Shown piece after piece: positions 19,984 to 29,761 of a stretch of DNA of 64,000 nt. The notes below the pieces were generated by a model. The model made no database searches, was not told the origin of the DNA, and was given only the letters and a program-made list of their open reading frames with translations. Where the stretch lies: assembly GCA_014584395.1 (NCBI GenBank), contig JACTMY010000010.1:186001-250000 (forward strand), written 5' to 3'. Source of the DNA: Planctomycetota bacterium. Lineage in GTDB: Bacteria; Planctomycetota; Planctomycetia; Gemmatales; HRBIN36. The stretch's first letter is position 1. Each line of letters opens with the position of its first letter. A program made the translations under genes and the position numbers.

Positions 19984-20844
19984 TCAGGCGGCCAAGTCCA
20001 AGTCGACAAAGCGTGCTGGCCCTTGAACGCCGCTGATGCCGCGCTGCGAACTCCGGACGAATTGTATGTATTCTTGAACCACGTCGAAATGGCCCAGTTC
20101 CGCTTCGACGCGAGCCAAGGCATTGGGCAGATTTAAGCGCTGCAGATACATGATGTGATAGAGCTTGCGGATCGCGTTGATTTCCTCGGTCTTGAGGCCG
20201 GCGCGGCGCATGCCCACGACGTTCACGCCGACGACGTGGTTGATGTTTTGCTGCATGATGAAAGGTGGAATATCCTTCGTGGCGCCCGAAAGGCCCGACA
20301 AAAAAGCTAATCGCCCCATGCGGCAGAACTGATGCATGGCCGCATTGCCAGAAAGAAAAGCGTTGTTGGCGACTTCGCAGTGACCGCCCAACAGAGCATT
20401 GTTGGCCAACAGGCAGCGATCGCCGACGATGCAATCGTGCGCGACGTGGCTGCCCGCCATGAAAAAGTTGTGGCTGCCAATGCGCGTCACCCACCTGGCC
20501 GTGGTGGCGCGATGAACGGTGACATTCTCCCTGAAAATATTGCCGTCGCCGATCTCCACCCGGGTCGCTTCGTCCTTGTATTGCAAATGTTGCGGTTTGC
20601 CGCCGAGGATGGCGTTGGGGTATACCTCATTCCGACAACCCATCGTTAATGGACCGATCAAGTGAGCGCGGGCTTGGATGATTGATCCCTGACCGACTTT
20701 GACCTGTCCTTCGATGATGGCAAATGCCCCAACCTGAACATCATCGGCCAATTCCGCTTCGGGTGAGATGATGGCCGTGGGATGAATCCGGCCCGGTTCC
20801 ATCAGAGCCATGAGTGGTCCCCTATCTTCCATGACCTGCCCCAT
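19984..20844 (-). CDS. lpxA: UDP-N-acetylglucosamine acyltransferase
   Basis: Hexapeptide repeats IHPTAIISPEAELADDVQVGAFAIIEG; NAILGGKPQHLQYKDEATRVEIGDGNIFRENVTVHRAT; SHVAHDCIVGDRCLLANNALLGGHCEV. Confidence 0.93.
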   Translation of the reverse strand: MGQVMEDRGPLMALMEPGRIHPTAIISPEAELADDVQVGAFAIIEGQVKVGQGSIIQARAHLIGPLTMGCRNEVYPNAILGGKPQHLQYKDEATRVEIGDGNIFRENVTVHRATTARWVTRIGSHNFFMAGSHVAHDCIVGDRCLLANNALLGGHCEVANNAFLSGNAAMHQFCRMGRLAFLSGLSGATKDIPPFIMQQNINHVVGVNVVGMRRAGLKTEEINAIRKLYHIMYLQRLNLPNALARVEAELGHFDVVQEYIQFVRSSQRGISGVQGPARFVDLDLAA

Positions 20845-21153
20845 TTGAATCGAGCATTCCCCCTCGAGGGCAGTCGAGCAAGGAGTGGTATAAACCAGGT
20901 CGTCATTTCAAGCTAGATCAATTTACCCTTCCCGTTGGCGGGGGCGTTTTTCCTTCGGACGGTGTGACAACACGATCAAATCGATAAGCTATGTCCCCTA
21001 AAACCCCGCACTGGCCCGGCTCGTTGCGCCAGGACCTGCCCTTGACAGACCAAGTGGTCGATTCTATCGTCCGCCGCTCGTACCGACGGACCCCATTTTG
21101 CAGGATCTCTTGCCACCGCAACTGAATCGAGAGATCAAGGAAGAACCCCGGGG

Positions 21154-22923
21154 ATGCGCCGGCCGAACAGGGTGGGAGTGGAAATCATGCAAGGCGAACG
21201 TGGACTCGGTCTCTTTTTGCTATTGATCATGATGGGCTGCCAGCCTTGGGGATGGACATCCCGCAGTGAAAAGGCGGCGGTTCAGCCTCCGCCCTTCCCT
21301 GAATTGAAAACGGTCGGCACTTACACTTCCTTTTTCGGCATCGAGCCGATCCGCGTGCATGGCTTGGGCATCGTCCATAACCTGCCCGGCACGGGAAGCA
21401 ATCCCCCCCCTGGCCCCGCGCGCCAACAGGCCATCCACCGACTCAAGCAGATGGGCGTCAGCGCACCTGACGAAGCCCTTGCTTCCCAGGAAATAGCGCT
21501 GGTTCAGGTATCGGCTTCGATCCAACCCGGAGCATACCGCGACGATCGAATCGACGTTGAACTGGAGGCCATGGGCGACGACAAAAACGTGGACCTCCGG
21601 GGAGGAACCTTATTGACCAGCGATCTGTTCGAATATGCTGACGCCAACCAAATTATGGGCAAGTCCAATCAAGGACAACGCATGCTGGCCCATAAAAAAC
21701 TCGTCAAGGCCGAAGGCGTCATCATGCCGGATATGAGCGACAAAGCGTCTGACCCCAAGCGCCGCGGGGTGGTCTGGAGCGGCGGCCGGGTGCTCGAAAA
21801 CATCCCCTTTGACCTGATCATGAATAAAGAGCATCAAGAAACGCGTTTGGCCATGCTCATCGCTACGACGATCAACCGGCGTTTTCACGGCAAGGTTCAA
21901 GATCACGCCATGCGCGGCATGGCCGATGCACAGACGAAAATGGTCATCCGGCTGCGCGTCCCCGAGAATTATCGCCTCAACTGGGGCCGCTACCTGCTCG
22001 TCATTCGCCAGGTTCCCATCGTCGAATCGCCCCAGGTGCTGCGCGAACTTCGCCGCAAGTATGCGGAAGATCTGCTCAATCCTGATTTCAGCGTCGTGGC
22101 GGCCCTGCAACTGGAAGCTTTGGGACAAGAATGCGCCGGCGAACTTAAGCGAGCCTTGAAACATCATCATCCCAAGGTGCGTTTCTGCGCGGCCGAAGCC
22201 CTGGCGTATCTTGGCGACCCGAGCAGCGCCGAAACCTTGGCCGAAACCGCCAAGGCGTTTCCGGATTATCGTGCTTACGCCCTGACGGCGCTGGCCTCCA
22301 TGGATGAAGCCATTGCCCAGATCAAGCTTCGCGAGTTGATGACCGAAAACGAGCCAGAGTTGCGTTACGGCGCCTTTCGGGCGTTGCAAGTCATGAACGC
22401 GCGCGATCGCACGATCCCTTGCGAAGTGATCAACCAGCGGTTCAATCTGTACCGCGTCTACAATGACAGTCCGCCGATGGTGCACCTGTGCACGCGGTCT
22501 TACCCCGACATCGTCGTGTTTGGCAGTGATCCGCAATTGCAGCCGCCCTTTAGCCTGACGGCTGGACCCGACTTCGTTCTCACGGCCCGCGAAGGGGAAG
22601 ATAAGTGTTTCATTAGCCGCATCAGTCTGCAAGGGGCCCATTCTCAGGACGTCGCCTCGCTCAAATTAACGGAGATCATTCGGAAAATGGGAGCCATGGG
22701 CGCGCATTACGGCGACGTCGTGGAACTGCTGCAGCAGGCGAACCGACTGCAAAACTTGAGCTGCCCGGTGGCCATCGATGCCCTTCCGAAAGCCCCCTCA
22801 TTGGAGACCTTGGCCCAGCAGGACCCCATGAATCCCGGAGCCGCGCCGACCACGCCCGCCAATAAATCCCTGTTCGAGGGATGGAGCTTTACACCGAGTC
22901 TTTTCGCCAACAAACGCGAGTGA
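21154..22923 (+). CDS. FlgI (flagellar P-ring)-like lipoprotein with HEAT-like repeats
   Basis: Lipobox-like LFLLLIMMGC; IRVHGLGIVHNLPGTGSNPPPGPARQQAIHRLKQMGV; VSASIQPGAYRDDRIDVELEAMGDDKNVDLRGGTLLTSDLF; later HHPKVRFCAAEALAYLGDPSSAETLAETAKAFPDYRAYALTALASMDEAIAQ. Confidence 0.75.
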   Translation: MRRPNRVGVEIMQGERGLGLFLLLIMMGCQPWGWTSRSEKAAVQPPPFPELKTVGTYTSFFGIEPIRVHGLGIVHNLPGTGSNPPPGPARQQAIHRLKQMGVSAPDEALASQEIALVQVSASIQPGAYRDDRIDVELEAMGDDKNVDLRGGTLLTSDLFEYADANQIMGKSNQGQRMLAHKKLVKAEGVIMPDMSDKASDPKRRGVVWSGGRVLENIPFDLIMNKEHQETRLAMLIATTINRRFHGKVQDHAMRGMADAQTKMVIRLRVPENYRLNWGRYLLVIRQVPIVESPQVLRELRRKYAEDLLNPDFSVVAALQLEALGQECAGELKRALKHHHPKVRFCAAEALAYLGDPSSAETLAETAKAFPDYRAYALTALASMDEAIAQIKLRELMTENEPELRYGAFRALQVMNARDRTIPCEVINQRFNLYRVYNDSPPMVHLCTRSYPDIVVFGSDPQLQPPFSLTAGPDFVLTAREGEDKCFISRISLQGAHSQDVASLKLTEIIRKMGAMGAHYGDVVELLQQANRLQNLSCPVAIDALPKAPSLETLAQQDPMNPGAAPTTPANKSLFEGWSFTPSLFANKRE

Positions 22924-23026
22924 CGCGACCGTTATGCAACGAAGCTTCGGTCGCCGCCATCGAAGCCTGGCCTCGTTGAACCGGACGCGTTCGCAGGGAG
23001 TTTGATAGGAATCTGGACCAGCCACC

Positions 23027-26000
23027 ATGCTCAAGCGACTGGAACTCCTGGGTTTCAAAAGTTTCGCGGATAAGACCGAGTTCACTTTCGGTTCCGGCAT
23101 CACGGCCATCGTCGGCCCCAATGGCAGCGGCAAAAGCAACGTCGTCGACGCCATTCGCTGGATCATGGGTGAACAAAGCGCCAAAAGTCTGCGCGGCGGT
23201 GAAATGACGGACGTCATTTTCAATGGATCGAGCACCCGTAAAAGCCTGGGACTGGCTGAAGTGACGCTCGTGTTGGACAACCGCCAGCGGCGACTCGCTT
23301 TCGAAAGCGATGAAGTACAGATCACTCGGAGGGTGTACCGCGATGGGCAAGGCGAGTATCTGATTAATAAGCAGCCCTCGCGCCTTAGGGATATCAAGGA
23401 CCTGTTTCTGGGCAGCGGCGCCGGTGCGGACGCCTATTGCATCATCGCTCAGGGCAAGGTCGACGCCCTGCTTCAGGCCTCCAACCACGAACGCCGCCAG
23501 GTCTTTGAGGAAGCCGCCGGAATCAGCCGCTTTCGAGCCAGAAAAATCGAATCGCAGCGCAAACTCGAACAAGTCGAACTGAATCTGCAGCGCGTGCGCG
23601 ACATCATGGAGGAACTGCGCCGTCAACTGCACGGGGTGCAGCTCCAAGCTTCCAAGGCGCGCAAGTACCAAGAATATCAAGGTTTGCTCCGCGATAAGCT
23701 GACCACGGTCAGTCTGCATGAATTCCATCGCTGGCACGTAGAGAAAAGCCAGGTCGAAGCCTCTTTGCAAGAACTGCGCGAGCAATTGGCCCAGCAACAG
23801 GAGCAAGCCGAGCGGCTGGAAGCCGCGCACCGCGAATTGGAACAACAATGGTCCGAAGCCGAGGAGCAGATTCGCCGTGCGGAAGCAGACTTGGCGTCCC
23901 TGCGCGAACGGCAAGCCGTGCTCGAAAATACACTGCGCCACGAACAAGCCCTGGTCGAACAGAAGCAGCAAGAAAGGCAGCGCGCCCAGGAGCGCCGCGA
24001 TGCCTTGGAATCGCTGCTTCAGGACCTGCGGCAACGCGTCCAAGCTTGCCAGGCGGAATGGGTGGAAGTGGAAACGCGCCGCTCAGCCTGCGAGCAAGCG
24101 GTGACCCTTCTGCAAGGCCAGCATGATGATCTGGCCCAGCGGCTCAAGCTGCTTCGCCGCCGGCATCAAGAGGACCAGGCCAAACTGCTCGAGGTCATGC
24201 GCGAGGCAGCTCGCTCACATAACGAATGGGTGAGCTTGAAGGCGCACGGTCAAAACCTGGAACAACATCGCCAGCGTTTGCATCAGAGGTTCGACCAAGC
24301 CAATCTCCACCTTAGCCAAATGGATCAGGAAGTTCGGGTCCTGGAGGACGCTGAGCGGGACACCCTGCGGCAGTGGGACCAGGCGCGCGCGCACCAAACA
24401 GCCATGGATCAGCAAGCGGAAGCCTTGCGGCAGCAGATCGACCAACTCCGCGAGGAACTCATGCAAGGTAAAGCCTTGCGCCATGGCCTGCTCAGCCAAG
24501 CACAGCTCTTGGAGGCCTTAGCACGCAACCACGAGGGATTGAATCCCCTGGCCGTGCACATTCTCGAACGGGCTGAGCAGTCGCCCGCTTTCCCTTGGAA
24601 TCAGGTCTACGGCGTCCTGGCGGATTGGCTGGAAGTGGTCCCTGAATACGCCAGTCTGATCGATCTGCTCTTGGCGGAAAAAACGCAGAGCATCCTGATC
24701 AAAGATCAGGCCACCTTGGAAGCCATCCTGCAAGCGTTGTCAGAGGATCTGACGGGCCGGGCTGATTTCATATTGCTCGACCACCTCGCGCCCCAACCTC
24801 CCTCGGCCAACGGAGAATGGACCCTTTCCTCGGCATCCACTTCATTGCCAGGCCTTCACTCCGCGGTCAGCGAGGCCACTCCTGGCTTGCAACCTGAGGA
24901 CGTGCCCGGGTGGATCGGCCCAATGGACCGATTGGTCGTTTGCCCGCGCCCTGATGCCGCGGGATTGGTGGAGTCGCTACTGAGCCGAACCTATCTGGTT
25001 CAGGATTTGGAAACGGCCCTGCTTATGTCGCATCAGATTCCCGAGGCACGGTGGGTCACCCCCTTGGGCGAATGCTGCGAAAAGGGCAGCCACGTCTGTC
25101 TAGGGCAAGCCAAAAGCTCCACGGGCATGTTGTCGCGAAAAAGCCAGTACCGCGACTTGCAGGAGCAAATGCAGCATCTGGACGAACGGCTGCAGCAGCA
25201 AGAACAGCATTTGAATCAACTTCAAGAACAAGCCAGCCGGCAAGCCGATCAGTGCACGCACAGCCAACAAAACGTCCAAGTCCTGGAAGAGCAGCTCGCC
25301 GACCTGCGCTCTCGGCTCGCCCAGCACCGCGAACGCAGCTCCGTGATGTCTCAGGAAGTGCATTGGGGTCGCAAGGAATTGCAGCAGCTCGAAGAGGAAT
25401 GGAATCAGGTCCAAAACCAATTGGAACAAGCCTTGGCCAAGGCGCAGTCGGCGGACGCCAGGGTCCAGGAACTGCAGCGGAGCCTGGAACAGGGCACCGA
25501 AGCCTCCGTGCAATACGAGCAACAGCTCCATCAACTCTATCAACAACTCACGCAAGCCAAAGTCGATGCCGCCACGGTGGATGAAAAGCGCGCCGCCGCC
25601 GCTGCTTTGCTCCAACAAGCCACCCAGCAAGAGCAGAATCTTCGCGAGGAATGGGATCGTTTGCTCCAGCAACAGCAAGCACATTCGGAACAGATCGTTC
25701 GCGGTCAACAAGCCTTGGCCGATGGGGCCGCCCAGCGTGAAAGCTTGCAGTCCCAATACGAGGCCGCTCAGGCCAGATTATTGGAATGGCAATCTCGCGG
25801 CGCGAAGTGGCGCGAGGACAGGCAGCGTCTGCTCGAAGCGTCCCAGCAATTTCGAAGCCGCTGGCAAGAACAACTCGATCAAAAACATCAACTCGAGCTG
25901 CGCTGCAATGACGCGGCCTTGAAGCAGGATCATCTTTGTTCCCGCATGCAAGAAGAATTGGAATGGGACCTGAGAGCGGCCCATGCGAATTATACGCCCC

Positions 26001-26704
26001 CAGAGGCGCCCTTGGACCTTGCCAGCATGCACGCGGACATGGCCGACCTCAAAAAGAAAATCCATCGCTTGGGCAGCATCAACCTCGACGCTTTACAGGA
26101 ACTGCATGAATTGGAAGCGCGTGCGGCCCATTTGCAAACGCAGCACGACGACTTGGTCCAGGCCAAGACCGCCTTGGATGAAATCTTAGAGAAGATCAAC
26201 GGCGACAGCCGGCGCTTGTTCATCAGCACGTTCGATGCGGTTCGGCAGCATTTTCAGGACCTCTTTCGCAAGCTGTTCGGCGGCGGCTTGGCGGATATCG
26301 TCCTCGAGAATCCCGAGGACGTGCTCGAATCCGGCATCGAGATCATCGCCCGCCCTCCAGGGAAAGAGGCGCGTCATTTGTCCCTTTTGAGCGGCGGCGA
26401 AAAAGCCCTGACCGCGGTGGCGCTCTTGCTCGCCATTTTTCGCAATAAACCTAGCCCTTTCTGCATCATGGATGAAGTGGACGCGGCTTTGGACGAAGCC
26501 AACGTGGGGCGGTTCGCCGCTGTGCTGCGCGAATTCCTCGATCTCTCGCAGTTCATCATCATCAGCCATTCCAAGAAGACCATGGCCGCCGCGGACGTGC
26601 TCTACGGCGTGACCATGCAAGAAGCGGGCGTGTCCAAGCGCATGGCCGTCCGCTTGGAAGAGGCAGCCACGCAGGCGGAACCTTCACCGGCCCTTGCCGC
26701 GTGA
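23027..26704 (+). CDS. smc: Chromosome segregation protein SMC
   Basis: MLKRLELLGFKSFADKTEFTFGSGITAIVGPNGSGKSNVVDAIRWIMGEQSAKSLRGG; long coiled coils around a hinge; LLSGGEKALTAVALLLAIFRNKPSPFCIMDEVDAALDEANV. Confidence 0.96.
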   Translation: MLKRLELLGFKSFADKTEFTFGSGITAIVGPNGSGKSNVVDAIRWIMGEQSAKSLRGGEMTDVIFNGSSTRKSLGLAEVTLVLDNRQRRLAFESDEVQITRRVYRDGQGEYLINKQPSRLRDIKDLFLGSGAGADAYCIIAQGKVDALLQASNHERRQVFEEAAGISRFRARKIESQRKLEQVELNLQRVRDIMEELRRQLHGVQLQASKARKYQEYQGLLRDKLTTVSLHEFHRWHVEKSQVEASLQELREQLAQQQEQAERLEAAHRELEQQWSEAEEQIRRAEADLASLRERQAVLENTLRHEQALVEQKQQERQRAQERRDALESLLQDLRQRVQACQAEWVEVETRRSACEQAVTLLQGQHDDLAQRLKLLRRRHQEDQAKLLEVMREAARSHNEWVSLKAHGQNLEQHRQRLHQRFDQANLHLSQMDQEVRVLEDAERDTLRQWDQARAHQTAMDQQAEALRQQIDQLREELMQGKALRHGLLSQAQLLEALARNHEGLNPLAVHILERAEQSPAFPWNQVYGVLADWLEVVPEYASLIDLLLAEKTQSILIKDQATLEAILQALSEDLTGRADFILLDHLAPQPPSANGEWTLSSASTSLPGLHSAVSEATPGLQPEDVPGWIGPMDRLVVCPRPDAAGLVESLLSRTYLVQDLETALLMSHQIPEARWVTPLGECCEKGSHVCLGQAKSSTGMLSRKSQYRDLQEQMQHLDERLQQQEQHLNQLQEQASRQADQCTHSQQNVQVLEEQLADLRSRLAQHRERSSVMSQEVHWGRKELQQLEEEWNQVQNQLEQALAKAQSADARVQELQRSLEQGTEASVQYEQQLHQLYQQLTQAKVDAATVDEKRAAAAALLQQATQQEQNLREEWDRLLQQQQAHSEQIVRGQQALADGAAQRESLQSQYEAAQARLLEWQSRGAKWREDRQRLLEASQQFRSRWQEQLDQKHQLELRCNDAALKQDHLCSRMQEELEWDLRAAHANYTPPEAPLDLASMHADMADLKKKIHRLGSINLDALQELHELEARAAHLQTQHDDLVQAKTALDEILEKINGDSRRLFISTFDAVRQHFQDLFRKLFGGGLADIVLENPEDVLESGIEIIARPPGKEARHLSLLSGGEKALTAVALLLAIFRNKPSPFCIMDEVDAALDEANVGRFAAVLREFLDLSQFIIISHSKKTMAAADVLYGVTMQEAGVSKRMAVRLEEAATQAEPSPALAA

Positions 26705-26804
26705 CGACCCGGGGCGAATTCTCCATCCCCCGCCCTTGATCCTTGCCCTTCATGTGACTTTCGTTTAAGAAAAACATCGACCGTCAAATACAAGGGGGAG
26801 CACG

Positions 26805-28178
26805 ATGAGCCAACCCGCTTTGGACTTTCGCATCGAACGGCTTGGCCCGGCCGCCATCGAGTCGCCGCTTTGTTCCGCGTGGAGCAACGAGGTGAAGCTC
26901 TTCGTTCACGATGACGAAAGAACCTTGTACGACACTACGGGCGTCTCCTGGTATCACAATGAATTGCCCACGCATCTTGACCCCTATACTCTCGAAGTGG
27001 CGGGTCCGCGGGAATTCATTTTTTTCGAACCCAGCCAAACCCGCGCTGCCATCGTCACCTGCGGCGGCCTGTGTCCCGGAATCAACAACGTGATCCGCGG
27101 CCTCACCCACATGCTGCTTCTGCAGTATCGGATCAAGGAGGTTTTGGGGATTCGTTACGGCTACGCCGGCATGGTCCCCCAGGGGTATGATCCCATTGTT
27201 TTAACCTTGCCGCTGATCGAATCGATTCACGATCAGGGGGGCACCTTCCTCGGTTCTTCCCGCGGCCCCCAGCCAATCGACAGCATGTTGCAGTTCCTTA
27301 AGCAACACGAAATCAACATCCTGTTCAGCATTGGCGGGGATGGCACGCAGCGCGGCGCGGCGGAGATCGCCAAGCTGGCACGCGCGCAAAAAATGCCTCT
27401 GTCCGTCATTGGCATCCCCAAAACCATCGATAACGACCTGAACTACGTCGAGAAAACCTTCGGCTTCGAGACCGCTTTCTCCATCGCCGACATGGTGCTC
27501 AAAGCCGCACACGCCGAGGCCAAGGGCGCCTTCAACGGCATCGCCATCGTCAAGCTCATGGGCCGCCATTCCGGCTACATCACGACCTTGGCCTCCCTCG
27601 CCAACGGCAATGTGAATTTCACTCTGATCCCCGAGGTGCCCTTTGATTTGCACGGACCTCATGGCTTCCTCAAAATTCTGGAACGCCGCATCTTGGCTCG
27701 AGGGCATGCCGTGATCGCGGTAGCCGAGGGAGCGGGGCAGGACTTACTGGCTGATGAAGTGGAAAAGCTGGGCCACGATGCTTCGGGCAACAAACGCTTG
27801 GCCGATATTGGCGTGGCTCTCAAACGGTTCATCGAGCAGCATTTTCACGATCAGCAGATTCCGGTCAACGTGCGCTACATCGATCCGAGCTACATCATTC
27901 GTTCCGCCCCAGCCACGCCCAATGACAGCGTGTTCTGTTTGCAGTTGGCGCATCACGCCGTCCACGCCGCCATGTCGGGTCGAACGTCGATGGTCGTGGG
28001 TTTATGGAAAAACACCTTTATCCATGTGCCGCTGAAGGAAGTGGTCAAGGGACGCAAGGAATTGGATCCCAATAGCCCGTTGTGGCTGTCGCTGCTGCAA
28101 TCCACGGGCCAGCCACGGATCATGAAAAACTCGGCCGCGTCCTCAATGACCGTGTCGACCACACCCTGCTCAACATGA
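26805..28178 (+). CDS. 6-phosphofructokinase (ATP/PPi-dependent, group II/III type)
   Basis: AAIVTCGGLCPGINNVIRGLTHML; FSIGGDGTQRGAAEIAKLA; GIPKTIDNDLNYVEKTFGFETAFSIA; IVKLMGRHSGYITTLASLA. Confidence 0.93.
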   Translation: MSQPALDFRIERLGPAAIESPLCSAWSNEVKLFVHDDERTLYDTTGVSWYHNELPTHLDPYTLEVAGPREFIFFEPSQTRAAIVTCGGLCPGINNVIRGLTHMLLLQYRIKEVLGIRYGYAGMVPQGYDPIVLTLPLIESIHDQGGTFLGSSRGPQPIDSMLQFLKQHEINILFSIGGDGTQRGAAEIAKLARAQKMPLSVIGIPKTIDNDLNYVEKTFGFETAFSIADMVLKAAHAEAKGAFNGIAIVKLMGRHSGYITTLASLANGNVNFTLIPEVPFDLHGPHGFLKILERRILARGHAVIAVAEGAGQDLLADEVEKLGHDASGNKRLADIGVALKRFIEQHFHDQQIPVNVRYIDPSYIIRSAPATPNDSVFCLQLAHHAVHAAMSGRTSMVVGLWKNTFIHVPLKEVVKGRKELDPNSPLWLSLLQSTGQPRIMKNSAASSMTVSTTPCST

Positions 28179-29129
28179 TTCGAGCAGCGCTCCATGATTT
28201 GCGGCTCGGGTGAGCATGAGGACGTAACCTAGCTGTGCCATTTTGGACTCGAGCTTAGTCTTCACCTCTTGTGCCCCTTCCTCTGAAGCAGCGAAACCGG
28301 CCGCCGTCGGCCCCCACGAGGATTGGATCGCGCCTCGAACCCCGGCGTCGTGAAGCCAGCCAATCGCTTGAGCGATGCTGGGGCTGGCGAAGTCGCCCCC
28401 TTGAGTTTCTCGATACCATTCCCCGGCCCGGCGGTTATATTCGTCCAAAGCATCAGCAAAAGCATCGAAGTCGCTTTCCATCACGGCTGGGATGATGCCT
28501 TGAAGCAGCAATTGACAGAGCCGAGGCGTGGGGGATGGATCCAGTCGAGGCAGCCGTTCGAAGGCGCGACGCTCTTTCTCCTCCGCCCAATCCGAGGCCG
28601 CAGTCGGCAGGCATAAAAGCACCCGCCAATTCGCGGGAAACGCCACATGGGACACCAATGGCGACAGATGAGCTGAACCTTGGACCTTGCCGGCCTCGAC
28701 GACCAGCCCCCCGCCTTCAAACCCATAAGCCCCTATGGCGGACCGCAATCCTCGCCCAGTCCATTGAACGAGATCGATCAAGCGCGGTTCAGCCCGAGAG
28801 ACGCTGGCCCATAACAACCTCGCCATGGCCAGGCTCAGTTGCGTCCCCGACCCCAGCCCCAAGTGCTCGTGAACGTTCTGTTCCAACTCAAACGCTTGCG
28901 GCGACAAGCCATGATGGCGAGCCAGCGGATGAACGAGGAGCCGTTGCAAAATCTTTTCGGCGCGTTCCGCACCCTTGCCGCGAACCTGCCATTCGGAGTG
29001 AGGACGCATGGTGATCCTGAACGCCGGCTCTTGGATCATAAGCCCCGCGCCCCCCGACACCCTGCCCTGCTCCGTCCGCGGGGCCAAGAGTCCAAAATGC
29101 AATCGGCTCGGCGTCGTGATGCGGATCAT
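28170..29129 (-). CDS. Beta-ribofuranosylaminobenzene 5'-phosphate (beta-RFAP) synthase
   Basis: MIRITTPSRLHFGLL; GHMP-fold motif NVHEHLGLGSGTQLSLA; GAYGFEGGGLVVEAGK; C-terminal QSSWGPTAAGF. Confidence 0.88.
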   Translation of the reverse strand: MIRITTPSRLHFGLLAPRTEQGRVSGGAGLMIQEPAFRITMRPHSEWQVRGKGAERAEKILQRLLVHPLARHHGLSPQAFELEQNVHEHLGLGSGTQLSLAMARLLWASVSRAEPRLIDLVQWTGRGLRSAIGAYGFEGGGLVVEAGKVQGSAHLSPLVSHVAFPANWRVLLCLPTAASDWAEEKERRAFERLPRLDPSPTPRLCQLLLQGIIPAVMESDFDAFADALDEYNRRAGEWYRETQGGDFASPSIAQAIGWLHDAGVRGAIQSSWGPTAAGFAASEEGAQEVKTKLESKMAQLGYVLMLTRAANHGALLESC

Positions 29130-29761
29130 GGCCCTTGTTTTTCCTGTCGTGGCGATGGTGCAAGGGGATGTTCCCGAATGAACTCACGCAACAACTGCCA
29201 AGCTTCCCGTTCTCGGCTCCCTCCCGTCTTGTCAACCAGCGGCTCGAGCTGATCCAATTGCTGTTCGATCGTGCACCGTGCCAGCAAGTGAACCCGGGTG
29301 GCCAGGATGGCGGCTTCGACCACCGCGAATTTGGCACGGTTCAGTCCGAAAAAATCACGCAAACGGCCCTGGCCAACCACCTGGGCATGCAGTTCCGCCC
29401 GCTCGCCGCTTTGGTCCACCTGATCAACCTTGAATTCGTAGTAGCGGCACGCATCGAGCAAAATATGACCGCGAACCTCCTTGGCCATCATCGTCCGCAC
29501 CCCCGCATCGAGTCGACCGATGGCTGCCCTGGCCAGCAAAAGCACGTCGTCCACCACGTGAAACACCCCCTCTCGAGCCGCGAGAAGGTGTTGCAATGTG
29601 TGGCTGGTCGAAAAGGGGCGCAGCAGCAATTGCCGCATGGCGGCATCGCACCGCGGCCCCATGGGAGCCACGTGAAAATGGCCGTCCGGGCGAACGGTCG
29701 TCACCAGTCCTTCCAAAATCAGGGAATCCCTCGCCATGACGTCGACCTTCCCGGCTTTCAT
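29126..29761 (-). CDS. DUF447-family protein (tetrahydromethanopterin cluster)
   Basis: LEGLVTTVRPDGHFHVAPMGPRCD...LLRPFSTSHTLQHLLAAREGVFHVVDDVLLLARAAIG; 4-bp ATGA overlaps with both neighbours. MARDSLILEG (29737) is an alternative start. Confidence 0.8.
   Translation of the reverse strand: MKAGKVDVMARDSLILEGLVTTVRPDGHFHVAPMGPRCDAAMRQLLLRPFSTSHTLQHLLAAREGVFHVVDDVLLLARAAIGRLDAGVRTMMAKEVRGHILLDACRYYEFKVDQVDQSGERAELHAQVVGQGRLRDFFGLNRAKFAVVEAAILATRVHLLARCTIEQQLDQLEPLVDKTGGSREREAWQLLREFIREHPLAPSPRQEKQGP

Noticed and set aside
22889-24043. 384-aa minus-strand ORF opposite smc
   Set aside because: It lies antisense to the clearly coding smc sequence; composition (Leu/Gln/Phe-rich, no domain motif) is typical of an antisense shadow ORF in GC-rich DNA.
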